A DNA stretch of 64,000 nt from Nymphaea colorata (Eukaryota > Streptophyta > Magnoliopsida > Nymphaeales > Nymphaeaceae): the NCBI RefSeq assembly GCF_008831285.2, contig NC_045141.1, forward strand, positions 3,489,224-3,553,223, written 5' to 3'. Shown here piece by piece: positions 47,401 to 60,375 of the stretch; the stretch's first letter is position 1, and the number at the start of each line of letters is the position of its first letter. The notes beneath the pieces are model-generated. The model did no database searches. It saw nothing but the letters and a program-made list of their open reading frames with translations, and was not told where the DNA came from. The position numbers and the translations under genes were made by a program.

Positions 47401-50400
47401 TTTTTTAGGATTGGGGCAAAATGGTCATTTGTTAAGGTGGACACAATCTAGGTGACCCTGGTCTAGGTGTTAAGCATTGAAATGGGTTTAGCCTTCTAGT
47501 TCCTATAGTTGAAATGCTTAGAAATCCTATTGATAACCACAATGGGATAACGGTAAAATGCGCATTTAGACATATAAAAAATTTGGGTGTTTGTACTTTG
47601 TACTTAATCACTAGATTTATTAGCTTAATCAGATAATTAACTAACTTAATCCATCATTATTTGGGTGATTAAAGAGTTAATAGTTCTGATTAAGGAATCC
47701 ATAATCATAGTATAATCTACCATTGACTTCTTTAAAAATTACATTCACGTCCCCAGAAAAAATCTTAGGGTTTCACTCGGTATTAATCGGGGTCACAAGA
47801 GCAGCATATTAATGTGGTGTTTTTATTAATAATATGCAAAATGTTCAGATATTAAGAGATACAAATTCAATTCTTGGTATGGTAACCCCAGTAAAAGTGT
47901 CTTGCGATAGGACAGTCCCATCTCCCTTGGTCCTGCATTTGCAAAATGAAAGAGATTGAGATCTTTAAATATCATTTCTAGAACCCCAAAACATGTGATC
48001 TGACCTTCCTCTTATGCCTATAGATTTTTGGCAATTACGGTGGGACCTGACTTCGTCTAATTAAATCTTACTTCTATTTTGTCTAAACTTTATAAATATG
48101 ACTCTTTGACCAGCTCCTCACATGATTAACCATAGAAGCCTTAGACTTATACCCAGCTGGTCATATATTATAGGGTATGATTGTATGCTACCATAATTAG
48201 GGCCCTTTAATGAGCAATTTCTCATGTTCACTTAGACTTCGGATTGTTACTATCTTTCTCAATTTAGACATTTATGAACAATGTATGCAAGTGATTACTC
48301 TTTACTTTTTTTAATCCCCATCTTAGGTGGCATCGCATTAGAGGTGCATGTGTTCAAAAACTCTCCATCTATTTGGCCTAGTCATCATGTTGTGGGGTTT
48401 ATACATCGGGCCTAAGTATGGGAGTAAACTTCATAGCTGGACCACCTGTTGAGTTGAATAAACCTGCTTGTCAATGTTAATGGACCTTTTAGGAAAATCA
48501 AGTATATTGACCAGTGCTCAAGGAGATTGAAGAACTCTTACCCTTAAAATCCCATGGAGGAGTCTATGCCTGTATAATGGATTCCAGTCCAAATTATATC
48601 GGCAAATCTTTAATATTGGACAAATTGGACTTATAATCCAATGCCTTGATTAGGTATTCCAAAGCTGTTTTTCCAAAGAAAACTTATACATAATAGAATA
48701 ATCCTTTGGGGAGTGTTGTGGTGAGCATTCAAATATGTTGTTGATTATTTAAATTATGGTAATGTTATTTTATGGTCCCTGGTTTTTAAGATTAGGTAAG
48801 CTATTTTTTCAAAATAATAACTCATTTCATTTTACTATTCTTAGTCTATCAATCACTATGATATTTTCTGGCTGACATATTTTTTCAGCATGTTTTAAGG
48901 AACTAAGATCTTTTAAATAAAACCTTTATGGTTTGATTAAAACCATTTCATCAAAACATTCATCCTCTTTCTATTTCTATGGTTTACCTCCTATCTAGCG
49001 TTCTTCACTATTAGTTACCAATCCATCAAGTGCTTTGTGAGGAGGATCTTCACTCCTTCCTTTTTCTTTGGATAGATGATTGAGTATTTTCCCCTGATCA
49101 CCTTATCTAATATATTCATAGTGAAGAGTTTGATCATGTTATCATTCCTTCTAATCATGTGGCCCCTACTTAGCATTCTAGCTGGTTTCGTTAATTTTCT
49201 AGTATATTCCTAGACCACCTTGAGGATTGGGGATTACAAAGGATGGCAAAGGTAGGAAAAGAGACAAGTTGATGGAAGTCACTAGCTAAGTGATGGAATC
49301 CCCATTCATCCACCTTTCGGTTTCCTCGGTGTGAGATGACTATACTATTGGATGAATGTTGAGAGATTCTTGGTCTTCCTAACTGGTGATGTTGATGATC
49401 ACTCAGACAAGAAGGTATTGGTCAACCCTGAGCTATGTTGCATGAAAGATCTCTTGATCTGCATGATGGGCATCAAGACTTGGCACATCATAGAAGAAGG
49501 ATAACATCATATCAATCTATTGGATATCTACCTTAACTTTAGGGCTTTCTTAAATATGGATAAATGTCTAAGTTACTAAGAAGCTGCAATTTACTATGAT
49601 TTTATGCACAATGGATTTGATACTCTTTATGGATGGGAGACATTGCATGAACCTTAGGACTTTGCAGTTGTTCAAGAGATGGGTTGCTCACCACATGCAG
49701 AAGATTTTTGTGGTCATGCTTACACTGCATTGCTCTATAGATGTCTGACCAGAGATTCGTTCCCGGAAGCGAAGCTTCTGGCGGGTGACACTAGAGGCAT
49801 TCTGATGGTAGGAAGGCCGACCATCAGCCTACTTATAGTTATAGCATAGCAAGCAAAAGGTAGTACTTGTGAGGTTTCAGCTTGGGCACCCTTAGTAGAG
49901 GAAGGATGCACGTTTGTCATGCAGGCTTGGTTTTTCCTCTTCATCATTCTTTGGGCTAGAATGTTTTGTGGTTCATGGAGTATCTCCCTCTTGGCACAAC
50001 ACTATTGAGGCTAGATTGAGCTTTTACACGAGGAGCAGATCCTTTTGGACTTCTTCAACAAGGTGCACAAATGACCTTGCTATACATGTGCTCGCATAGG
50101 GACCTTTTCTCTCTTGGAGCCATTCTTCAACATTGAATACCATCTAGAGAGACATCTTTGCGTTTTCTCAGTGGTAGTGGTAGATTGATGAAAACATGTC
50201 TATGAGAGTCATATTGTAGCATGACCAGAAGGATGCACATTGACATGGGATGCACAATTCACTTGTTATATAGCTAACCTTCTTTTGTTGAGCTTTTAGT
50301 GTTCCCTGGGTCTAGAGCCAATCATGCTTATGCAGTTTGGTTGGAAGCTATCCACCACCATCTCATCAGGATTTATTTGCATTGTGTTTCATCATATATT

Positions 50401-52499
50401 ATAATTAAAAGTGCAAAATTATACATTTATTTCTTTTTTTAATAAAAAAGAGTTCTTTTTGTTTTCAACTCTTCATCAAATGTTCAAATACCTCCCTTGC
50501 GTTTTTATAAACATATATCATCAAAACAAAACAAATAGGGCCAACCATGAAAAGCTAGTCACCTTCAATAGTACTAGATCAAAGAGACTTCTTGAATACC
50601 ATGCAACATATTATAAGTTTCAATTACATGTGTTGATTGGCTCTATATATGGCATGGCTACATATATGTGTGTGTGTGTACTTTTTTCCTTGATATAGAA
50701 AACAAAATTAACCTCCAAGAAATAAGTCAAGTTATCATGTATATCTAAGTCTTCAAAATGAATCCCAATGTAATGAAAGGATTGTTAGTGTGATCTCTCT
50801 AAGAATACTTACAATTATATGTTTTCCTTTATAGGAGAATTTATGTATGGTAATTACATATGTAGGATAAAATAAAACAAGTGTTGTCCCAATTGCGCAT
50901 GAGCTGATGTAACACAATTGCAATGCTTATAGCAAAATCTAGGGACCAGAGGAACATGGACGCATTTGCATTTATAGACTAGGCATTTCTATTAAAGATG
51001 TTTTCACCCTTTATTCTACATACAGAGAAACTTCTATGAAGAAAAGCTTGTGTACTTGGAAGAGAAGTATAATGAAATGGAATGCACATTTGTAACATAG
51101 AAATTTGAAGATTCATTAAAAACTGTACAGTGCAAGCACTTAGAACTTACAATTGCAAGGTTGATGTTTGAAGTTGATTCATTAAAACTTACAATTTCTA
51201 TGACTCGTAGAATCAATCCTAACAATTAGGTAATAGTAAAAGGTCATTTGGCATCAGGGACACTATAAGGATGTCCCATGAATCTGCCTCAATAATGGGG
51301 CACGTCCAATCTCAAGTTTTAAGAGTTATTAAAGTGACAAACTGCCTCAAACTTTTCCTTGGTTGTGTTCCCACAAATGAGATAAGGAAGTATGACCTTT
51401 TGATTTGGATGATGATTTGTTTGGCCAGGCATTAAAAAATGTAATAGGATGTGAACTTTATGAGAATAAATGCATGGAAAGAAATTTTGTTGTAGTTTTT
51501 CTTCCAGCAGCAATAATATATATAATTGTCATCTAAAGCTATTTCTTGCCATGTGCATTGGTCATGGTAATTACATGGTCAAAAAAGTTAACTGCTCATT
51601 AAGTGACGACTTTACCAAGACATAACCAAAGGTGATATTTAAGAGTACCCTTACTAGTTCATATCAGATCTGTACTAAAGAGTAGAAAATTTGAGGACCT
51701 CTTGCCATCCTCTGGTGATCAAGCCAAAGACAAGAAATCATTCTGAACCAAGAAAATATAAACTGATTCATTAACTAATAGGTTTCTAGAGCCTCATAAT
51801 TTGTGAAAGGCTTCAAGGTTTTGGGTTCAAGTTTGATCTTTTATCAACACAATCTGCAGTCACGAGAACAGTGGTGGAGATGCACCAACATTAATTTTGA
51901 AGGTGAGCTGAAAGATATCTCCACAAAATAATCACTACATACATTTCGATGTTATCTTCATTTGTATAGACATTATTATGGGAAAGTTTTGCAAGCTATA
52001 GAACTTTGGTATACAGAGTGTTAACTAGCCTAATGAAAAACTACAATAGTGTCTTCATTTATGAACTAAAATCATCTTCCAACCTAATGAATATCGTTTG
52101 ATCAATACCTTTCAGATGACTGGGCAACTTCTCCAACTTTTGATATGTCACTATATCTTTTCATTTCACTATATTCAACCATGAATAAAAAGAACAACAT
52201 CAATGCAGTAAAATTTTTGACCACATACATGATATGTCCCAAAATACACTACCAATCTTTCCACACACTACTTGCTTGATATGTGGGTACTAATTGTCTA
52301 CACTAATATTTACAATATTATGAATACTCAAACATTATATGCCTTCAATTTTTTTTTTCATATTCTCTACATGCATAGCATCATGTTGGAATGCAAGACC
52401 ATGCAACTCCTTCATATGTGCAAGATCTTTTCTTACATGGTTCAATTCGTTTATAAAAAAATGATCATTCCCTTCTTTTGGAAACTACAAGCTATTTTC
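47401..52499. other. Repeat-like region without a recognisable gene
   Basis: No family was identified. At about 49,440-50,100 the plus strand has consecutive open stretches separated by isolated stops (for example ELCCMKDLLICMMGIKTWH near 49,430 and LFHEEQ-like text near 50,020), suggesting a decayed coding sequence of unknown identity. The rest is AT-rich with no structure seen. Confidence 0.4.
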
Positions 52500-52835
52500 T
52501 CTAAAAAATCACCAAAAGGCCACAAATTTGGTGGTTCCCTATAATAGTCATAGATGCAAGCTCAATTATCAACAATGCTATTTGCGTAAATAAATCACAT
52601 AGCTGAATCATTCACCAATAATGTGAAACCAATTATTATGGTTTTTTCATGATGATTTACACATGTAAAAGAGTGAATGACATGTGATATTTATTTTTCT
52701 CTATGTTATATTAAAAACACCACTTTGCATCTACCCAAAAACAATTTGCTATTTGTCTCATCTGGTCAACTTGAGTGTTGAAATATGATTCTATGTTCTC
52801 ATCTCTCTTTTTTCTGAAGTACTACACCATTGTCT
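52500..52835 (-). pseudogene. FAR1/MULE-transposase-like remnant
   Basis: On the minus strand, YFRKKRDENIESYFNTQVDQ leads into IANCFWVDAKWCF near 52,780-52,705. This is the pattern of FAR1/FHY3-family and related MULE transposases just before their DDE core (Y-F......P.FFY....D......N.FW.DA.S...Y). The next part, in shifted frames, retains NHHEKTIIIG and LVNDSAM near 52,640-52,590, matching the V.HH...I.FGCALL.DE block. It is broken by stops and frameshifts, and only a fragment is recognised. Confidence 0.5.
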
Positions 52836-55386
52836 GACCATCATTTATGTAGATACTTTTAGCAAATTTTTTGGAGATGCATATACAATTGGTCTTTTGT
52901 GGATATCACATCTCCCATCCTGTTAGCCTCATGTGCAAAAATATCCATTATTTTTTATGTTTTATCCCAAACTCTAGCATACTACCAATCATCTTCTTTT
53001 GAAATGTATTCATATTTTCTGCTCACCTCTGGAAGTTCACTTTTAATAGAAAATGCAAGGAATGATTGTACACAATGAATATTACACACATGCTGGTTAT
53101 TTTTATTTGAATCGAGTTCTATGGACATCCATGTCCAGCAACCATGTATAGTGCTTACATTTTCCCTTCTCTCATTGGCCCTTTCATTTCTTGAAGCTAT
53201 TTTTCTTGAATCAGGCTTGGGGTTAGTAAGAGGGAATGGGCTCAGGGTCAACCAGTCAAGTAAGTAAATTTATTATTCTTTCTTCTTAAGTTCCACTTTA
53301 ATTTTTTTCTTTCTTGTATTCCAAGATAGCATGCCTTAGCTTTCTCTTTTGCTTCTAACAATGCCTAGCTTATGATATTTCAATTCCTACACCTATAATA
53401 GTTTTTATTTCTTTTAAAGCATGCATACTCGTTTGTATGATGCACAAGCATATTTTATTATAATTCAGCATGAAAGAGTGGAGTAATGGGCTCTTGATGG
53501 TTTATTTGGGCAAACAAATAAACCCAAGTTAGGTTGAGGTCTAATTAAGCATACTTTATAAATCATGGGTTTCCAATAGGATTTTTAAAATTAATGTGCC
53601 TTCACACAATGTTTCCTAAACCCTAGGTTCATGCATAAAGAAGGTCTAGCCAATGGTGGGACTTACATCCAAGTCTCCTATGACCTAGCCTACACCAGCC
53701 TAGAACCCACTATAAGCATACCCAAGACCTACTACCATTTTCTGATCTTTGACAAATCCTTCTCTCTCAATGTTAAACTAAGGCCTATCATTGAGTCCAC
53801 TACAATAAACATACCAATCCTTAGTTGGGTCAATTATACCTCGATCAAATGCTGACCTTTAGTCAGATTGACCCCTATAATAAAAGCTCTGATTAGGAAC
53901 GATCATACAAGTCTACTTCAGACCTAGGTCAAAGCCATGAATAAAAGTTCAAATCTCATAAATCAGATTTTAGATCTGAAACAAGTTGACATTGGACCTT
54001 TAATTTAGAACATGAGCCACATGATGCAATTGGACATTGATCTGAGCGTAGGATGTTGGATCTTGAACTAGATTTGGCAATTGGACCTCAAATTGGATCT
54101 AGATCTCATGACTGGATCGTGGGTTTCAAACTCAAGAATTTAAATGTCAAGGTCGCATTTAGACCTCAAGATATTGAAATTTTGAATTACCAAGTTGGAT
54201 CTTCAAACAAGATTTAGAATCTCTATTTTGGATCTTAAATTCATGATATATCGAATTTGGAAAGGAATCAAATGACATGGGATTTTATATCTCAGATTTA
54301 GATCATCCCTCAAGTTATAGGTGAACCTTAAAACTTAAACCCCAATAGTGATGAATGCAGTTTGGACCTCAAACCAAGGTAAAGCATGAACTCATGTCTT
54401 GGGACATAGATCATGGATCAGATTTATATGTGATTTTAGTTTCTTAGGGTCATGTCTGGATGAAACCCTAGAAGTTCAATTTTGACCATGCTTGACCTAA
54501 TTACAAGCATACGTATTACCACAGGCTTGTTTGCAGATGAATGATGAGCTGGATGTAAACAAAGTCTCATTTTGTGTCTTTCTGGATTCACAAGCTCTAT
54601 CTCTAATGATTCACTTGGATTTTAAATATGTATATTTTCAAATCAGGGCCCTTTTGCTTTTCATGTATCTAGGATCAGGACAGCAATCAGAGTCTAAGCT
54701 GTAGAGCACTAAATCAAGTCCTTAGTCGATTACCATTGGTAAAAGCAACCGGAACGATCAAACCCCACACCTACAGGTTGGGTCCATTCTCTTGTATGTT
54801 CTCACATGCATAAACAAAAGTGAATACATGTACTAGTTTTCCTATATTTATGGTATATATGCAAGGTTGAAAAAATTTTACATGTATACACTAATAATTA
54901 CAATTAACAATATTAATTTTGACACTTGGATGAGATATAAATAAAATATTGGGGTGAATTAGAAACTTATTAAAGACCAGAGTTCTTCTAGGGTTTAGAG
55001 TGAGAACATTGAGGATTTCGTGTTTTCAACTGATAGAAACCTAAGTTGACATTGGGAACATGATCTTCAACACATTTAACACTAGTCTACTGCATTAGAA
55101 TCTTGAAAATTCAACACATTGCATCGTTAATATTAAATTTTTAATTCTCAATTAAATTCCATGGGGGCTTGGGATGCACAATTGATTGTCAATATCATGT
55201 TGTAGTGACTTAACTAAGGTGAGATTTAAGAAATCACTCCATTCAAACTAGTGAAGTCACTCAACTTGGGTTGGGAATGACTTGGGATGGTCATGCTTGG
55301 CTAGCCATGGCCAGAAAAGGCCTAAGCAAGTTCAGCCATGGGCCAGCCAAGGCCAGCCATGGGTCAACTAGGGTAGGCTGGCCTTG
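52836..55386. other. Repeat-like region without genes
   Basis: From 53.5 to 54.5 kb the sequence is rich in GGATC/GATCT/TTGGA words, like 2.7-3.1 kb. A block at 53,670-53,850 recurs as a diverged direct copy at 63,690-63,870. At 55,290-55,390 there is a GGCCAGCCATGG-rich tract. It is probably LTR-retrotransposon wreckage; no coding domain was found. Confidence 0.45.
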
Positions 55387-57539
55387 TCCTGGTATAAGGG
55401 TAGAGCCAAGGTGGGGCCTGCATGGGCCTTGGCCCTACCTCAAGGAAATAAAAAAATTAAATTCAAATAAATGAAAATTTTTAGTTTGGCCTTGTAGCTT
55501 TTGGACCCGGGTTTAGTTTGGCCTTGAACCCAGATCCAACCCACAAAATACAGCATGCAACCCTCTTTCGTCTCTGTCTGACTGTCCCCAATCCCCATTG
55601 TTGCCCTATTTTGAAAACCTTTCTCTTGTTTGCGGCTCTGCCTAGCGTTTGGACTACCACTAGAGCGCTACCGGCTATCGTTGGCCCAGACAGCATCGAT
55701 CCATCACTGCCACTCTGGACGATGAAAAACATGCTTTATTATATCTAAAAATTAGGTACAAACATTCATCTTCCCCAATGGGAAAGTATGTGTTGAGGTT
55801 TTGATGGATTTTTGGTACTGGGAGAGAATCGTGTCTTCTATAAACAGGATTTGAGATTAATTTTTTGTTTATGAGGGAGATGGATGACTTTTTCCTCTTT
55901 TATGTGATTCATAGACATGAATTTGGGGTTTTTTTGTTTCTTTTAATAGCTTGAGTTCGATGCCTTTACTGTAATTCATAGACATGAATTTGGGGTTCTT
56001 TTGGAGTTCTCTTTTCTTTCTTTTGTATATTAGAGTTGGATAGCATTTTTTGAGGAGTTGTTGTGTCATTTATATTAATTTGGGGGCTTTTTTATCCTTA
56101 GGCATTCTTTATGATAATGTATTATTTTTGTTCAGGGCCTTGGTCCTTATTCGAACAACATAAAGATAAGTAGGGAAGGAGATTAAATAGATGGTGAAGA
56201 AAGACAATGATCTATGTGGTAAGTGTCATTCTTTTCAGATCATTTTTTTATTAAACTTTAACTTGCAGAAGTTAGGGATTGTTTGCTTGTTAACATGGTT
56301 TTATGTTTTATTTGCTTGAATAATAATGCTATTGCTTGAATAATAATGCTAAGTGTGCACTTAGCATGTTTTTAGATCCTCATGTGCCTTATGCCCTTTT
56401 CACCTCTTGCTGAATAGCTTAGGGAATCTGGATTGTGTGTTCATGACCTTTCTTGTATTCTCTTGGCCGTCGCTTGTGGAATGTGGACTATCAGAATTTC
56501 ACTTTTTCCCTCATATATGCGTAACTTATTCAAAATTTCATCTCTGTAAGGAAAATAAAGTATCTAATAAGTATTTAGAATATTTTTACTGAGTTTAGCT
56601 AAAGGAGGATTCCAATTTGCATAGTGTGTGCTTTCTAACAAATGTACTATGGGCCTATGGCTTGTTTCTTCTTTTTAGAGTGAAATATATGAAATTGTGC
56701 TACACAAACAGCTGGTTTTTCTAGACACCATTGTTCCAATTTTTGAAGCGTGCAGTATGAATTTGTGATTACAGTTGCATGACACTAATTCATTGTTATT
56801 AATATCCTATCGTATTGACCCATATTGGCTGATACAGTGCATATTGGCCCCTTTCCAACATGATTTAAGGCTATTTGTTTCTAATGTTTACGTAAAAAAT
56901 TATTTTATGACCATTGATTCAGGCCAATTTGTATCAGCAGATATGGTTTATTCTTTCATTACTATTACTGATTTGGACGAACTTGTTTGTGCCATCATTC
57001 CTTTTCATTTATCTAACATTTGATCACCATGATTTTTTTTGGTTAGTAAGAGGTCAATGAGGTCAAGGAGCCTAAGAAACTCATTTAAGGGAGCAGACCA
57101 CTGTCGTTTACTATTTAGGACATTTAGGGAGTACATAGCACTGCCACCTAAGCTGCCGCCAAGCCTGAGTACGTGTCGTCTTCTACTTCAGTAACTGGTT
57201 TATGTTATTTTTGCTCACAGAGTCACGGTAATTTCTTGCTCACGTACAAATTTCTGTTTTTTGTTTTGAATTAAACATATAACTGGTTGAAATGTTTCGA
57301 GTTCGATATGTTTAAATCTTATTATCTATTTTAATTTCTGATTTTTCATCTTAGCTTATTTAGAAGATGATGAAAAACAAGATTATTTAAAAAAAGAACA
57401 AGTTATTAATCAAGAAAGAGAAAACCAAGAGGGAGAAAACCAAAATGCCAGTTGTTCTAGTTTGAAAACTCTTGATGCTGGTTTTTTGACTCGGATTTTC
57501 CACCTTTTAAGTATTCAAAAATTCAAACTATAGAAAACA

Positions 57540-59780
57540 TCATGCATTATCCAGGGATGTGATGCCCTATATGGGAGATATCAGTAAATGAGAGAGATGA
57601 AGTTAAACAAGCATATATTAATTATGGGTCATATCAGCACAAGCTTTATAGATATCCAATGTCAAGTCCTTCAAATCATCCTCGTAAATTTCAATGTTCA
57701 TGGTTTCAAAAATTTTCATGGTTAAAATATTCTCCTAAGACAAATAATGTATATTGTTTACCGTGTTATCTTTTCAGTACTGTAGTTTCAAATAACAGTT
57801 CATTTACTACTAAACGATTCAAAGCTTGGAATTGGGTGAATGATAGTAAAAAAACATGTGCATTTCGTAGTCATGAAGGGTCAAGTCTTCGTCCCATAAT
57901 ATTTACATGCAAGCATTTAATGACTCAAGTCATCAAAGAAAAAACATAGACAAAAAACATAGACAAAATAATTGAAAAGCAAAGTTTAGAGCTTGTTCAC
58001 AACAACGACTTGAGATAGAAGGCATTTGTAGACACAGTTCGTTGGTTAGCATTTCAAGCTTGTGCTTTTAGAGGTCACAATGAAAGTTCAAGTTTAATAA
58101 GTCAAAGTAACTTTATTGAGTTTATTAAAACTTTAGCCAATTATAATAACAAAGTTGTACAAGTTGTTTTAGATAATACCCTAAAGAATGTTAAACATAC
58201 ATCACCAACAGTTTAGAAGAAAATTTTACGGGTTTTTGCAAGTAAAGTGAGAGCTAAAATTATAGAAGAAATTAGTGATGCTAAATAATGTATTATTATT
58301 GATGAAGCTCGAGATGAGTCCAAAAGAGAGCAAATGGCTGTTATTTTAAGATTTGTTAATAAGCAAGGCCAAGTTCAAGAGCGATTTTTAGATGTTGTGC
58401 ATGTGAGAGATACTACAACAATTATTTTGAAGAATGCAATTTATACTTTGTTGTCTCAACATAATCTTAGTATTCAAGATATACGGGGTCAAGAATATGA
58501 TAGTGCTAGTAATATGTGAGATAAATGGAATGAATTGCAAGCATTAATTTTGAATGAATGTCTTTATGCATGTTATGTTCATTGTTTTTTTCATAGATTA
58601 CAACTTGCACTTGTTGCAGTTTCAAAAGAAGTGTTGATGTTCAAAACTTTTTGGAAGAGTTAACATATGTTTAAATTAATGCTGTTAGTACAAGTAGTAA
58701 ACATAATGATGAATTATATGAAGCTCTAGCAAATGAAATTACATTTAGAATTTTTATAGTTGAACTTGAAACATGAAAAAGACTTAATCAAATTAGATCA
58801 CCACAGCGGCCTGGTGATACTGGATGGGGATCTCATTTCTTGTCTGTGTACAGTTTCATAAAAGTGTTCGATGCAATAGGTGCAGTATTAAAAACTTTCA
58901 GAGAATAGATCAACATATCAAATATGTGGTAAAGGAAATTTGTATTTATTTTGTACTTGGTACAAGAAATTTTGAGACAGAGTGATACTTGTTGTTAGCA
59001 TTACAAAGGCAAAAATAAGACATTTTAAATGCAATGGCTATAGTTAATAATTCAAAAATATTTTTACAAGAACTTAGAGAGACTAGTTGGGATTCATTTA
59101 TAGATACTGTGGGAGCATTTTGAATGGTATATGATGCCCTATTCTGGATATGAATGCCCAATGTTTTGTCAAAGGATCATGTTCTCTTCGTGACGTAATT
59201 TTATTACAATGAGACATCATTATTATGTCGATATTTTTATTGCTGATATTGATTCTTAGTTGGTAGAGTTGAAGAGTAGATTAAATGAGAATTCTATGGA
59301 AATACTCAGTTTGATGTCGACATTCAACCCTAAAAATCAATATGAGTACTTTGATGCACGAGATGCGTACATTCTTACACAGAAATTTTATCTTGAAGAT
59401 TTTCTAGACTCGGATTTTATGGGTTTAAATTATTAGGTGGACATTATAAAAATGATATTTGTCATCTTTCAAGTTTTCAAAATTTGGATACACTATTAGA
59501 TATATGTCAAGCATTGGTACGTAGTAGAACAAGTAAATGACATCTTTATGTATATAGGTTACATAGTATTATTCTAATGTTTCCTGTCTCCACAACAACC
59601 ATAGAAAGGGCATTCTCATGCTATGAAACTTATTAAAACAAGGTTGTGTAGCAAAATGGAGGATGAATTCTTTGCAGATTGTGTACTTTTGTATATTGAG
59701 AAAGAAATTGCTCAAATATTTGATACAAATGATATTATTGCCTTTTACAAGATGAAAAGTCATACAACACAACTGCAATA
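57540..59780 (+). pseudogene. hAT transposase (TTF-type zinc finger, hATC) pseudogene
   Basis: The order of blocks is that of the plant 'zinc finger MYM-type 1-like' hAT proteins. A TTF-type zinc finger region (FQCSWFQKFSWLKYS, YCLPCYLF) is at 57,659-57,949. RWLAFQACAFRGHNES follows near 58,050. The RNase H-like catalytic region starts with IIIDEARDES near 58,300, then RGQEYDSASNM near 58,490 and YVHCFFHRLQLAL near 58,580. The C-terminal hATC dimerisation part has PVSTTTIERAFS near 59,585 and a KMEDEFFADC block near 59,660. Multiple in-frame stops (for example right after SNM at 58,517) and frame changes inactivate it. The upstream boundary is uncertain; spliced leader exons may lie at 57.1-57.5 kb. 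Confidence 0.88.
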
Positions 59781-60265
59781 GGTAAAGTATTTTGTTGCAT
59801 CCTTTTTATGCTAATGTTTATTTGAGCCATTATTTTGTTTTAATAATAAATGATGTAGTTTTTATTTACATTTTATTGTGTATGCAAATGAATGATGATA
59901 TGTAACTATTTTCAATAAAAACAAAGGCAAAAACCGATTGTGTTACATAGAAAGAATACCAAACTGCTTGTTTTAGGTAAGTAATTTTTTTTTTTTTTTT
60001 TTTTGGAGTTTACAAATGTATTTGTTTGATACATTTTGGGTTGTGATATTTTTGTGTCCACTTTATGCTCGCACCTACGCCACTGTAATAGGAATAGAAC
60101 ACCTTATCTATTTAGGACAGATCGTGCTTTGTGCTAATGACGTAAGCAATTATTAAAATGTGTCATAGGACAGGTCGCGCTTCACGTTCATGACCTGAAA
60201 AATTATATACGACATATGTTCACTTCTACTACATTGTGGTTTGCAATACTATCTAAAGTGTGTGA

Positions 60266-60266
<1 letters not shown>

Positions 60267-60314
<48 letters not shown>
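60267..60314. repeat. (TA)n microsatellite near the hAT right end
   Basis: About 24 TA units lie some 50 bp inside the right terminus of the hAT element. Confidence 0.95.
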
Positions 60315-60320
<6 letters not shown>

Positions 60321-60375
60321 TTTATAGTTTGTTGGACCCCCTGAGAAAAATCCTGGCTCTACCCCTGTCCTGGTC

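Larger units (their letters stand above)
55395..60367 (+). mobile_element. Complete hAT transposon with degenerate transposase
   Basis: The left terminus reads TAAGGGTAGAGCCAAGG. The right terminus, reversed, reads CAGGGGTAGAGCCAGGATT, so the ends form a terminal inverted repeat of about 16 bp in which the outer left bases have decayed. The flanking octamers TCCTGGTA (55,387-55,394) and TCCTGGTC (60,368-60,375) match at 7 of 8 positions, the 8-bp TSD expected of hAT. The interior holds one transposase pseudogene on the plus strand. A 66-bp duplication at about 55,909-56,040 and a (TA)n tract at 60,267-60,314 are later changes. Confidence 0.85.
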
